A stretch of DNA of 15,912 nt from Thermoplasmata archaeon (GTDB lineage Archaea; Thermoplasmatota; E2; DHVEG-1), in contig QMSS01000017.1 in the NCBI GenBank assembly GCA_003649715.1, forward strand, positions 1-15,912. The letters are read 5' to 3'. Under the pieces are notes generated by a model that saw nothing but the letters and a program-made list of their open reading frames with translations, did not search any database and had not been told where the DNA came from. Below, one piece after another: positions 1 through 8,655 of this stretch. Position 1 is the stretch's first letter, and each line of letters starts with the position of its first letter. Made by a program: the position numbers and the translations under genes.

Positions 1-2
1 AA

Positions 3-2177
3 ATAAAAATTAGTTCATGTCTACGTTCTGATGTTCTTAGTCAGCGGATACATCATGCTCTTGCTACTGGAAACTGGGTTGGTGGGAGAGCAGGTATATC
101 TCAGTTGCTGGATCGGACCAGTAATCTATCTGTTTTGAGTCATCTAAGAAGAGTTACCTCTCCTTTGACTCGTTCTCAGCCGCATTTTGAGGCTAGAGAT
201 CTACATTCAACTCAGTGGGGTAGATTGTGTCCTAATGAAACACCAGAGGGGCCGAACTGTGGTCTTGTAAAAAATCTTGCTTTGACTGTTGAGATATCAG
301 AGGGATTTCCAGAGAAAGAGGTAGAAAATGTTCTCAGGGATCTAGGTATAAAGGATATCACCAAGAAGATGCTAGGCGCAAGGGTTTATCTCAATGGTGA
401 TCTGATAGGTATGCATCCTGATGGAAAAAAACTTGTACAGCAGCTGAGAGAACGTAGAAGGAAAGGTTTGTTGCATAATGAGATCAATGTTAGATACAAT
501 GAAGAGGCAAATGATGTTATTGTAAACTGCGACTGTGGTAGACTGAGAAGACCATTGGTTGTAGTGGAAAACGGTAAGCTTTTGTTGACAGATAAACATC
601 TAAAAGATCTTAGAGAAGGAAAGAGGAAATGGAGTGATCTTATAAACGAGGGAATCATAGAGTACATAGATGCGGAGGAGGAGGAAAACGCATTGATTGC
701 ACTACGGGAGGAGGACATAACACCTGAGCACACACATATGGAGCTGGATCCAATGTGTATACTGGGTATAGGCGCATCGCTGGTTCCATATCCTGAGCAT
801 AATTCTTCTCCGAGAATCACCATGGGAGCTGGCATGGGAAAACAGTCTCTTGGTTTCAGCGCATCCAACTATAGGATACGCCCAGACACAAGAGGGCATC
901 TACTTCACTATCCGCAGACACCCATAGTTCAGACTCATCCAATAGAATATGTTAGATTCCGGGAGAGACCAGCGGGACAAAACTTCATAGTAGCCGTGGC
1001 GTCCTATCATGGATACAATATGGAGGATGCCGTGGTGATGAACAAAGCAAGTATAGAACGTGGCATAGCTAGAAGCACCTTCATTAGAACATATAGCAGT
1101 GAAGAAAAAAGATACCCTGGTGGTCAGGAGGATCATTTTGAAATACCCAGTCCTGACTGCAGAGGAGTGAGAAGCGAGGATGCATACAACAATTTAGGTG
1201 AGGATGGGCTTATCTCACCTGAATGCAATGTAAGAGGAGGAGATGTGCTTATAGGAAAAACCTCGCCTCCGCGATTCCTTGAAGAACCAACAGATTTTTT
1301 AACACCTCAGAAGAGAAGAGAAACATCAGTAACAGTCCAACATGGAGAAGGAGGTGTTGTCGATAAGGTTATGCTATCTGAATCAGTGAATGGCTCACGG
1401 ATGGTAAAAATAAAGGTCAGAGAAGAACGTATACCAGAGTATGGAGACAAATTCGCATCAAAACATGGCCAAAAAGGTGTCATAGGATACATTGCTCCTC
1501 CAGAGGATATGCCGTTCAACGAACAAGGTGTGTCACCAGATCTGATAATCAACCCGCATGCTATACCATCTAGGATGACTGTAGCTCATGTGCTTGAAAT
1601 GATAGGTGGAAAAGTAGGGGCACTAGAAGGACGGGTCGTAGATGGAACGGCGTTCAGCGGAGAACCTGAGGAGATACTCAGAAGAGAACTGGTCAAAAAT
1701 GGGTTTAAACACAATGGTAGAGAAGTACTATATGATGGTATAACAGGAAAAACATTGGAATGCGATGTATTCATAGGCTGTATATACTATCAAAAACTAC
1801 ATCACATGGTAGCTGGCAAAATACATGCAAGATCCAGAGGACCAGTCCAGATATTAACCCGTCAGCCTACAGAGGGAAGAGCAAGAGAGGGAGGATTAAG
1901 ATTCGGCGAGATGGAAAGAGACTGCCTCATAGGGCATGGTGCATCAATGGTAATAAAGGACAGATTATTAGATGAGTCAGATCTCACAACAAAATATGTA
2001 TGTAACACATGTGGTCATATTGCGATAATAGATAGACATGGAAGACTATACTGCTCCATCTGTGGAGACAAGGCTGATATTCATCCAGTACAGATGAGTT
2101 ATGCATTTAAACTTCTGATAGATGAACTGAAATCATTAGTAGTAGTGCCCAGGATAAGACTAGAAACACTAGTATGA
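3..2177 (+). CDS. rpoB: DNA-directed RNA polymerase subunit B (second-largest), 5'-truncated by window edge
   Basis: This is the beta-equivalent core subunit of archaeal RNA polymerase, which forms one side of the active-site cleft. The reading frame is open from base 3 and reads through the window edge, so the N-terminal part lies outside; about 724 residues are visible. Visible family hallmarks, in order, are GNWVGGRAGISQLLDR near the left edge, CPNETPEGPNCGLVKNLA (about 230-285), GYNMEDAVVMNKASIERG (about 1010-1060), EYGDKFASKHGQKGVIG (about 1437-1487), NPHAIPSRMTVAHVLEMIGGK (about 1552-1614, the HAIPSRMT signature) and FGEMERDCLIGHGA (about 1903-1944). It ends with the C-terminal zinc ribbon CNTCG...CSICG (about 2002-2068) and the clamp segment. 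A TTG at 105 could be taken for a start, but the conserved sequence upstream of it shows it is internal. The gene ends in a tandem TGATGA stop. The visible length exceeds the roughly 600-residue B' piece of split-B archaea, so B is probably one polypeptide. It is the first visible gene of the polymerase operon. Confidence 0.97.
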   Translation: MKISSCLRSDVLSQRIHHALATGNWVGGRAGISQLLDRTSNLSVLSHLRRVTSPLTRSQPHFEARDLHSTQWGRLCPNETPEGPNCGLVKNLALTVEISEGFPEKEVENVLRDLGIKDITKKMLGARVYLNGDLIGMHPDGKKLVQQLRERRRKGLLHNEINVRYNEEANDVIVNCDCGRLRRPLVVVENGKLLLTDKHLKDLREGKRKWSDLINEGIIEYIDAEEEENALIALREEDITPEHTHMELDPMCILGIGASLVPYPEHNSSPRITMGAGMGKQSLGFSASNYRIRPDTRGHLLHYPQTPIVQTHPIEYVRFRERPAGQNFIVAVASYHGYNMEDAVVMNKASIERGIARSTFIRTYSSEEKRYPGGQEDHFEIPSPDCRGVRSEDAYNNLGEDGLISPECNVRGGDVLIGKTSPPRFLEEPTDFLTPQKRRETSVTVQHGEGGVVDKVMLSESVNGSRMVKIKVREERIPEYGDKFASKHGQKGVIGYIAPPEDMPFNEQGVSPDLIINPHAIPSRMTVAHVLEMIGGKVGALEGRVVDGTAFSGEPEEILRRELVKNGFKHNGREVLYDGITGKTLECDVFIGCIYYQKLHHMVAGKIHARSRGPVQILTRQPTEGRAREGGLRFGEMERDCLIGHGASMVIKDRLLDESDLTTKYVCNTCGHIAIIDRHGRLYCSICGDKADIHPVQMSYAFKLLIDELKSLVVVPRIRLETLV

Positions 2178-2224
2178 TGATGTTTTCTATCAAAAAAAGA
2201 AGTTATGAGGGTTGATATTAGGAT

Positions 2225-4900
2225 ATGAACCGATTTAGAAATGTTACCAAGAAGATTGGCAGTCTAGAATTTGCGGTTTTATCACCAACTGAGATAAGAA
2301 AAATGAGTGCAACAAAGGTAATCACAGCCGACACATATGATGATGATGGATTTCCAATAACCATGGGATTAATGGATCCACGTCTAAGTGTCATAGAACC
2401 AGGACTAAGATGTAAAACATGTGGTTTGAAGGTTGGAAAAGATAAATGCCCTGGGCATTTCGGACACATCGATTTAGCAATGCCGGTCATACATGTAGGG
2501 TTTGTCAAAACAATAAGAAACTGCTTACGCGCAACGTGTAGAAACTGCGGGAGACTTCTGTTGACAGACAAACAGATAGAAGAGTTTTCAAAGATGATGG
2601 AAAAACATAGAAGCGAAGGAAGGGATCTCTCCTACATTCTAAAAAACATTTTAAATGAATGCAAAAAAGTTGAGAAATGTCCACGATGCGGGAGAGAAGT
2701 AGGTAAAATAGACCTAGATAAACCTACAACTTTCCGTGAAAATGGTAAAAAACTTACGCCATCTGAGATACGTGAATGGCTAGAAAAAATACCAGATGAG
2801 GATCTCCCATTTCTAGACATCAACAGAAAAGCTGCTAGACCAGAATGGATGGTACTCACAGTACTACCCGTGCCACCAGTAACTGTAAGACCCTCAGTAA
2901 CACTAGAATCCGGTGAACGCTCAGAGGATGACTTAACACATAAGCTAGTAGATGTCATAAGAATAAATCAAAGACTGCAGGAGAACAGAGATGCTGGCGC
3001 ACCACAGCTAATAGTTGAGGATCTCTGGGAGTTACTTCAATATCATGTCACCACATATCTAGACAATCAAACCTCAGGTATCCCGCCAGCGCGACATCGA
3101 TCAGGAAGACCTCTGAAAACACTTGCTCAGAGATTAAAAGGAAAAGAAGGGAGATTCAGAAGCAATCTATCTGGCAAACGTGTTAACTTCTCAGCAAGAA
3201 CAGTCATATCACCAGATCCAAACCTCAGTATAAATGAAATAGGTGTACCCATTGAGATAGCAAGAGAGTTAACTGTACCAGTACGAGTAACACCACATAA
3301 CATAGAATGGTGTAAAAAACTTGTTAGACAGACAGCCGAAGTATCATCCCAGGAAGATACAGAGGAATACAAACCATGTGTAAACTATGTGAAAAGAATC
3401 AGGGATGGCATGGAACAAAGAATCAAAGTGACAGAAAAAAATGCTGAAGAAGTTGCAGAGAGATTAGAAGTTGGATCAATAATAGAAAGACAACTCATGG
3501 ATGGCGACATTGCATTATTCAACCGTCAACCATCCCTACATCGTATGTCCATGATGGCACATCGAGTTAGAGTGGTACCCTACAAAACATTTAGATTCAA
3601 CTTAGCTGTATGCCCACCATACAATGCAGACTATGATGGAGATGAAATGAATCTACATCTACTACAGGGTGAAGAAGCAAAAGCTGAAGCTGAGATACTG
3701 ATGAAGGTACAGGAGAATATTCTTTCACCCAGATTTGGAGGAATCATAATAGGAGGCATACATGATCGTATATCAGGATGCTTCCTCCTCACATATAAAA
3801 ACAAAAAATTCAGTAAGGATGATGCAGCATACATCCTATCATGCATAGGATACAAGGGAAAATTCCCAGAAACACATACAGAAAACGGAAAAGAATATGT
3901 TTATGGAAGAGACATATTCAGTGTTCTACTACCAAAGGATTTAAGCATAGAATACAAAGCCAAGGCTTGCTTCAACTGCGAAAAATGCACTGCTCCAGAC
4001 TGCCCACACAACGCGTATGTGATAATAAAAAAAGGACGGCTGATACAGGGCATAATAGATGAAAACAGCATCGGTGCATTCAAAGGAAAAATCATAGATC
4101 GTATAATACGTGAACATGGAACAGATGCGGGTAGAGAGTTTATCGACAACGTCACAAAGCTAAGCATAGCCGTAGTGACTAGATATGGGTTCACAACCAG
4201 TATAGACGATGAAGATATACCAGAGGAGGCAAAAAAACAGATAGAAGAGGGATTAAAAAAAGCAGAGAAAAAAATCAACGACTTAATATTAGCATATGAA
4301 AACAATGAGTTAGAGTCTCTACCAGGTAGAAGCCTAGAGGAGACATTGGAGATGGAGATAATGAGGGTCACCGGTAGAACAAGAGATATGGCTGGTGAAA
4401 TAGCTAGCAGACATCTAGGATTAGACAACAGTGCAGTCATCATGGCTAAATCTGGTGCAAGAGGCTCAATGCTAAATCTCTCCCAGATGTCAGGATGCGT
4501 AGGACAGCAAGCAGTCCGTGGAGAAAGAATACACCGAGGATACCAGCATAGAACACTACCGCATTTCAAAAAAGGTGACCTTGGAGCAAGCGCAAAAGGA
4601 TTTGTAGCTTCTAGCTACAAAAGCGGTTTAACACCTACTGAATACTTCTTCCATTCCATGGGAGGAAGAGAAGGATTAGTTGACACAGCAGTACGAACAT
4701 CTCGATCAGGATACATGCAACGGAGACTAGTAAACGCATTAGAAGATGTCAAGGTGGAAAACGATGGAACAGTAAGACATGTTGGAGGAGAAATAATACA
4801 ATTCATCTATGGAGAAGATGGAATAGACCCTGCAAGAAGCATAAATGGAGAAGCAGTTGACATAGATCGGATAATAGCAGAAGTCAAAGAAATGAGGTAA
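2225..4900 (+). CDS. rpoA1: DNA-directed RNA polymerase subunit A'
   Basis: This is the N-terminal two thirds of the largest RNA polymerase subunit, 891 aa, a normal length for archaeal A'. It carries the clamp-head zinc sites near the N-terminus (CKTCG...CPGHFGH, then CRNCG...CPRCG), the RSGRPLKTLAQRLKGKEGRFR / GKRVNFSARTVISPDP region, and the catalytic NADYDGDEMNLH motif. In that motif Asp469, Asp471 and Asp473 bind the active-site Mg ions. Downstream lie bridge-helix-type segments (SGARGSMLNLSQMSGCVGQQ, then FFHSMGGREGLVDTAVRTSRSGY). A Cys-rich insert, C582-x2-C585-x2-C588-x4-C593-P, precedes the IIKKGRLIQGIIDENSIG region. An in-frame TAG at 2219 makes ATG 2225 the first usable start; GAGG at 2207-2210 is a plausible SD at a long 14-nt spacing. 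A'' follows after an 8-nt gap, so the two halves are co-transcribed and assemble as one functional beta'-like subunit. Confidence 0.98.
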   Translation: MNRFRNVTKKIGSLEFAVLSPTEIRKMSATKVITADTYDDDGFPITMGLMDPRLSVIEPGLRCKTCGLKVGKDKCPGHFGHIDLAMPVIHVGFVKTIRNCLRATCRNCGRLLLTDKQIEEFSKMMEKHRSEGRDLSYILKNILNECKKVEKCPRCGREVGKIDLDKPTTFRENGKKLTPSEIREWLEKIPDEDLPFLDINRKAARPEWMVLTVLPVPPVTVRPSVTLESGERSEDDLTHKLVDVIRINQRLQENRDAGAPQLIVEDLWELLQYHVTTYLDNQTSGIPPARHRSGRPLKTLAQRLKGKEGRFRSNLSGKRVNFSARTVISPDPNLSINEIGVPIEIARELTVPVRVTPHNIEWCKKLVRQTAEVSSQEDTEEYKPCVNYVKRIRDGMEQRIKVTEKNAEEVAERLEVGSIIERQLMDGDIALFNRQPSLHRMSMMAHRVRVVPYKTFRFNLAVCPPYNADYDGDEMNLHLLQGEEAKAEAEILMKVQENILSPRFGGIIIGGIHDRISGCFLLTYKNKKFSKDDAAYILSCIGYKGKFPETHTENGKEYVYGRDIFSVLLPKDLSIEYKAKACFNCEKCTAPDCPHNAYVIIKKGRLIQGIIDENSIGAFKGKIIDRIIREHGTDAGREFIDNVTKLSIAVVTRYGFTTSIDDEDIPEEAKKQIEEGLKKAEKKINDLILAYENNELESLPGRSLEETLEMEIMRVTGRTRDMAGEIASRHLGLDNSAVIMAKSGARGSMLNLSQMSGCVGQQAVRGERIHRGYQHRTLPHFKKGDLGASAKGFVASSYKSGLTPTEYFFHSMGGREGLVDTAVRTSRSGYMQRRLVNALEDVKVENDGTVRHVGGEIIQFIYGEDGIDPARSINGEAVDIDRIIAEVKEMR

Positions 4901-4908
4901 AAGAAAAT

Positions 4909-6294
4909 ATGACAGCAGAAAAAACCATCAATAAAAAAAAGAAGATTGCAAAAAATAAAAAAACAGTTATGGACGAAAAAAAGAAAAAAGAAACAAAAAA
5001 AACAATGGTAGCTGAGAGCAAAACAGAGCAAAAAAAGAAAAAAATAGTAACAGAAGAAGAAAACAGGGGGATAACCGTATTCCCCATATTACTAGATGAA
5101 AAAGAACCTGGAGAACACAAAAAAATAAGACAAAAGATAAACAAAATTCTAAAAAACAGATTCCTTCCACCAGCGATAATCGACAAAATCATAGCAAAAG
5201 TTGCGGGGGATAAAAGACTAGAAGAAAAACTAGAAATCATAATAGACAAAACATGGGCGGAATACAGCAAAAACCTCATTGATCCAACAGAGGCATGCGG
5301 AATGGTCAGCGCACAGAGTATAGGAGAACCAGGAACACAGATGACAATGCGGACATTCCACTACGCAGGTGTAGCAGAAATCAACGTAACACTGGGACTA
5401 CCAAGGCTAATAGAAATCGTGGATGCACGATCAACACCATCAACACCTATGATGAACATATATCTAAAAGACGAATATAGAGTAAATCCTGAACTGGCAA
5501 AAGAAATTGCTAACCAGATAGAAATCACAAAGCTAATAGACGTAGCAGACATAGAAATGGATCTAACCAACATGATAATCTACATAAAACTAAACAAAAA
5601 AACAATAGAAAAAAAGGGATTAAAAGCAGATGACATACTTGAAAGCATAAAATCAATACGGAAGATAGATGCTAAACTAGAAAAAGATGTGATAAAGGTA
5701 ACATTAGATGAGCCAGGATACAAAAACCTACAGACTATCAACGAAATGCTAAAAAACCTAAAAATCAAGGGAATAGATGGTATAAAAAGAGTTATCATCA
5801 GAAAAGAACCAAACGAGGGATACGTGATATACAGTGAGGGAAGCAACTTCAAAAAAGTTTTGGAGATAGAAGGCGTCGATCCATATAGAACAACAACAAA
5901 TGATATACATGCTGTGGCAAAAGAACTAGGCATAGAAGCAGCAAGAAACATGATAATACAGGAGGCATACAACACTCTTCTAGAACAGGGTTTAAACGTG
6001 GACATGAGACACATCATGCTAGTAGCTGATGTCATGACAGCTGATGGAACAGTAAGAGCCATTGGCAGACATGGAGTAAGCGGAGAAAAAAGCTCAGTAC
6101 TCTCACGAGCAGCATTCGAGATCACAGTAAACCATCTACTATTAGCAAGCCAGAGAGGAGAAAAAGATGATCTCAACGGAGTTGCAGAAAACATTATAGT
6201 TGGACAACCGATAAATCTGGGAACAGGCGCTGTTGAACTAATCATGAAACATAGCAAAAGAATGGGAGAAACAACATCAGCAGAAAAAGAATAA
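4909..6294 (+). CDS. rpoA2: DNA-directed RNA polymerase subunit A'' with Lys-rich N-terminal extension
   Basis: This is the C-terminal third of the largest polymerase subunit, 461 aa, whereas archaeal A'' is more usually near 390 aa. The conserved part begins around residue 55. It contains the trigger-loop region (SAQSIGEPGTQMTMRTFHYAG, about residues 134-154) followed by LGLPRLIEIVDARSTPSTPMM, and ends with the conserved DVMTADGTVRAIGRHGVSGEKSSVLSRAAFE block and the clamp/jaw C-terminus. The extra length lies at the N-terminus: 19 of the first 45 residues are lysine, with the rest mostly Thr, Glu and Ala, a low-complexity and probably disordered tail. The start is supported by the SD GAGGT at 4894-4898, which overlaps the A' stop codon with a 10-nt spacing. 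Later Met codons (residues 21 and 33) are possible but lack as good an SD. No intein is present. Confidence 0.96.
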   Translation: MTAEKTINKKKKIAKNKKTVMDEKKKKETKKTMVAESKTEQKKKKIVTEEENRGITVFPILLDEKEPGEHKKIRQKINKILKNRFLPPAIIDKIIAKVAGDKRLEEKLEIIIDKTWAEYSKNLIDPTEACGMVSAQSIGEPGTQMTMRTFHYAGVAEINVTLGLPRLIEIVDARSTPSTPMMNIYLKDEYRVNPELAKEIANQIEITKLIDVADIEMDLTNMIIYIKLNKKTIEKKGLKADDILESIKSIRKIDAKLEKDVIKVTLDEPGYKNLQTINEMLKNLKIKGIDGIKRVIIRKEPNEGYVIYSEGSNFKKVLEIEGVDPYRTTTNDIHAVAKELGIEAARNMIIQEAYNTLLEQGLNVDMRHIMLVADVMTADGTVRAIGRHGVSGEKSSVLSRAAFEITVNHLLLASQRGEKDDLNGVAENIIVGQPINLGTGAVELIMKHSKRMGETTSAEKE

Positions 6295-6320
6295 CAAGAG
6301 GAGAAGGGGAAACGTAAACT

Positions 6321-6629
6321 ATGGTTGATGTAGATAGGATCCTGAAAAACACCATAAAAAAGGGGAAGGTAAAAATAGGTGCTAGACAAACAAAAAAGGC
6401 ATTAGAGGAAAACAAGGCAAAAATGGTTGTACTGGCAAATAACTGTCCATATTACGAGCAAATAGCTGCTGCGGCAGAAAAGAAAAAAATACCTCTCTAC
6501 CATTATAATTCTAAAAGCGTGGAACTTGGATATGCCTGCGGTAAAAACTTCCCAGTATCCGCCCTCGCAGTATTGGATGAGGGCGAGACAAATATTGTAC
6601 AGCTACTTGTTAAGAAAAGGCAATCATAA
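6321..6629 (+). CDS. rpl30e: Large-subunit ribosomal protein L30e
   Basis: This is a 102-aa protein of the L7Ae/L30e family, a small alpha/beta fold that binds kink-turn RNA in the ribosome. Recognisable segments are the N-terminal IKKGKVKIGARQTKKALEEN, the KMVVLANNCP strand-turn, the PLYHYNSKSVELGYACGK RNA-contact region and ALAVLDEG. A purine-rich stretch (6298-6309, GAGGAG then AGGGGAA) provides the SD 11-17 nt before ATG 6321. Its stop codon shares one base with the nusA start (TAATG). The position between rpoA2 and nusA is the standard archaeal order. Confidence 0.95.
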   Translation: MVDVDRILKNTIKKGKVKIGARQTKKALEENKAKMVVLANNCPYYEQIAAAAEKKKIPLYHYNSKSVELGYACGKNFPVSALAVLDEGETNIVQLLVKKRQS

Positions 6630-7054
6630 TGACTGAGATCACTCTTTCCAATGAAACCGTACAATACATAAATCTTGCAAGTAAGTATTCAAAAGCACGT
6701 ATCATAGACTGTGTGTTAGATGAAGGAAAACTAGTGTTTGTGGTTGAAAAAGGACAGCTAGGCTTAGCTATTGGAAATAAGGCTAGAAACCTAGAGAGGC
6801 TACGCACTATTTTTAAGAAAAACATCAGATTTATTGAGTTTGATGAAGATAAAAAAAAGTTTATATACAATTTATGCAAACCCTATAGGGTGCTTAATAT
6901 TGTTATAGAGGAGGGAAACAATGGATGCATAGCTAAGATAGAGGTGGATCAGAGAGATAAATCAAAAATAATTGGAAAAGACGGTAGAAACATAAACCTT
7001 ATACGTAAGATAGCGCAGAGACATCATCCATTCAAGGATGTTCAAATACTCTAG
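6629..7054 (+). CDS. nusA: Archaeal NusA-like transcription factor (two KH domains)
   Basis: This is a 141-aa short archaeal NusA, consisting essentially of two tandem KH RNA-binding domains without the N-terminal polymerase-binding and S1 domains of bacterial NusA. KH loop motifs are visible at about residues 49-52 (GNKA within QLGLAIGNKARNLERL) and 116-119 (GKDG within SKIIGKDGRNINLIRKIA). It is thought to act in transcription elongation or termination, or in coupling to translation; this is family knowledge. The gene begins with a 1-nt overlap (TAATG) with rpl30e, implying translational coupling. It is the last gene of the polymerase operon here and is followed by a T-rich terminator, whereas in many archaea ribosomal protein S12 would follow. 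Confidence 0.93.
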   Translation: MTEITLSNETVQYINLASKYSKARIIDCVLDEGKLVFVVEKGQLGLAIGNKARNLERLRTIFKKNIRFIEFDEDKKKFIYNLCKPYRVLNIVIEEGNNGCIAKIEVDQRDKSKIIGKDGRNINLIRKIAQRHHPFKDVQIL

Positions 7055-7097
7055 AAGGAAAATGTTGGATAGGCACAAAAAAAATATGTAGGCAAAG

Positions 7098-7110
7098 TTT
7101 TTTTTGTTTT
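7098..7110 (+). terminator. T-rich terminator after nusA
   Basis: A run of eight T, one G and four T lies 44 nt after the nusA stop and just upstream of a new TATA box. Archaeal RNA polymerase terminates at such U-tracts without needing a hairpin. It separates the polymerase operon from the following oxidoreductase operon. Confidence 0.65.
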
Positions 7111-7116
7111 GATAAT

Positions 7117-7127
7117 ACTTTTTAAAC
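7117..7127 (+). promoter_or_regulatory. TATA-box promoter of the proline-dehydrogenase-like operon
   Basis: The AT-rich element CTTTTTAAAC lies about 24-30 nt upstream of a presumed transcription start near 7147-7152, just before the SD. An archaeal TBP/TFB promoter fits here because a terminator-like T run precedes it and a strongly expressed-looking SD follows. The exact TFB-recognition element is not clear. Confidence 0.5.
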
Positions 7128-7149
7128 AGATCTGCTATTCATCATTTTT

Positions 7150-7159
7150 GGGAGGAAAA
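7150..7159 (+). promoter_or_regulatory. Shine-Dalgarno for the alpha-subunit gene
   Basis: GGGAGGAAAA contains a full GGAGG core (7151-7155), 9 nt before GTG 7165. It decides the GTG start, since no other start codon in frame has an SD. Confidence 0.8.
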
Positions 7160-7164
7160 TATTT

Positions 7165-8655
7165 GTGCGTATAACCAGACATCCTATACTAGAGTTTGAC
7201 AGAGGAAGAAAAATATTGTTTTATTTTAATGACAAAAAGGTAGAGGGGTTTGAGGGTGAGAGTATTGCATCTGCATTGCATGCCAGTGGAGTGAGGGTTC
7301 TTTCTTATAGTCTTAGATATCATAGGCCAAGAGGTTTTTTTTGTGGAATAGGTAAATGTTCCTCCTGCTTTATGACTGTGGATGGTGTTCCGAATGTGAG
7401 AACCTGCATAACACCTATCAGAGAAAACATGCGTGTGAGAAGGCAGGATGGAGGAGTGGGTGAGCTTTCTGATAAAAGATTTGCCGCCAGGAAAAAGATG
7501 GTTGTTGATGATGAGATTGTAGTTGTTGGAGGTGGCCCTGCTGGTATGATGGCTGCTTTAGCAGCTGCTAAACAGGGTGCATCAGTGACATTGATTGATG
7601 AAAATCATCGTGTCGGTGGGCAGTTGATAAAGCAGACTCATAAGTTTTTTGGTTCATTGGAGGAAAAAGCAGGTAAACGTGGTATAGAAATAGCAGAAGA
7701 GTTGATGAAGCAGATAAATAGTGTTCCTGGTATTCATCTGATACTGTCTACAACAGTTGTCGGCTGTTACAATAATAATACTGAGGATGGTGGTGATAGA
7801 TATAGGCTGGTTGCTGTTAGAAGATTTATGGATGGTGATCAGCTATTGGATGTTTTTTGCAAAAGGATTGTTTTTGCATGTGGTGCTATGGAGAACATGC
7901 TTGCCTTTCCAGGTAATGATCTCCCAGGTGTTTATGGTGCAGGTGGTGTGCAGACACTTATGAATGTTTATGGTGTTAGACCAGGTGACCGTGTTCTTAT
8001 GGTTGGAGCAGGTAATGTAGGTTTGATTGTATCCTATCAGCTACTGCAGGCAGGTGTTGAGGTGGATAGGGTTGTGGAGGTGCTTCCTAGGATAACTGGA
8101 TATCATGTTCATGCTGCGAAGCTGAGGAGATGTGGGGTTCCCATTTATACCTCGCATAGTATAAAGGAGGCATATGGTTCTGATAGGGTGGAGGGAGCAG
8201 TGGTTGTAGAGGTGGATAAGAATTATGCTCCGGTTTCTGGTACAGAGGAAAATGTCAGCTGTGACACTATTTGCCTTGCCGTTGGTCTCACACCCTCTGT
8301 GAGATTATTGGAGCAGATGGGTGTGAAAACTGAGTTTATCCCAGAAGCTGGTGGATATGTGGCTGTTCATGATCAGTCGATGCAGACTAGTTTAAATGGG
8401 GTTTATGTAGCTGGTGATGCATCTGGTATCGAAGAAGCATCTACTGCTATGATTGAAGGGCAGCTGGCTGGTGTCTCAGCAGCGGCTTCATTGGGATATG
8501 ACAGAGGAGCGAATGAGCTGATAAGTAGATGTAGGAATGCTCTAAGGATTTTTAGATCAGGTCCATTTGGGGAGATTCCTCGTAGGGGAAAGGAAAAAAT
8601 AGCTTATCTGTTTGATAAAATGGGGAAAAAAATATGGGGGGACTCTGAGCTGTGA
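7165..8655 (+). CDS. pdhA: Dye-linked L-proline dehydrogenase alpha-like subunit ([2Fe-2S]-FAD-NAD(P) oxidoreductase)
   Basis: This is a 496-aa cytoplasmic flavoprotein. Residues about 20-90 form a [2Fe-2S] domain of the sarcosine-oxidase-alpha/HcnA type with Cys60-x4-Cys65-x2-Cys68-x12-Cys81. An FAD-binding Rossmann motif follows (GGGPAG, residues 122-127, then the IDE strand end). A second dinucleotide-binding motif (GAGNVG, 281-286) suits NAD(H), and the C-terminal FAD segment GVYVAGDASGIEEAS starts at residue 412. In the Thermococcales four-subunit proline dehydrogenase the alpha subunit carries a dye-linked NADH dehydrogenase activity; that role is carried over by homology, not shown here. 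The start is GTG with a strong SD. The stop overlaps the next gene by 4 nt (GTGA). Codons are markedly T/G-rich compared with rpoA2 or gatE. Alternatives are the alpha subunit of a sarcosine, opine or other amine oxidase complex. Confidence 0.85.
   Translation: MRITRHPILEFDRGRKILFYFNDKKVEGFEGESIASALHASGVRVLSYSLRYHRPRGFFCGIGKCSSCFMTVDGVPNVRTCITPIRENMRVRRQDGGVGELSDKRFAARKKMVVDDEIVVVGGGPAGMMAALAAAKQGASVTLIDENHRVGGQLIKQTHKFFGSLEEKAGKRGIEIAEELMKQINSVPGIHLILSTTVVGCYNNNTEDGGDRYRLVAVRRFMDGDQLLDVFCKRIVFACGAMENMLAFPGNDLPGVYGAGGVQTLMNVYGVRPGDRVLMVGAGNVGLIVSYQLLQAGVEVDRVVEVLPRITGYHVHAAKLRRCGVPIYTSHSIKEAYGSDRVEGAVVVEVDKNYAPVSGTEENVSCDTICLAVGLTPSVRLLEQMGVKTEFIPEAGGYVAVHDQSMQTSLNGVYVAGDASGIEEASTAMIEGQLAGVSAAASLGYDRGANELISRCRNALRIFRSGPFGEIPRRGKEKIAYLFDKMGKKIWGDSEL

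Noticed and set aside
105..107. TTG as the start of rpoB
   Set aside because: The frame continues upstream to the window edge and encodes conserved RpoB sequence (GNWVGGRAGISQ), so the gene is truncated by the window rather than starting here.
3901..4569. 222-codon minus-strand open frame opposite rpoA1
   Set aside because: It is the antisense shadow of a highly conserved polymerase region; its composition is that of a complement frame.
5580..6389. 269-codon minus-strand open frame opposite rpoA2
   Set aside because: It lies entirely opposite the conserved A'' coding region and the start of L30e, is Ser/Phe-rich as antisense frames of A-rich genes are, and has no recognisable domain or SD.
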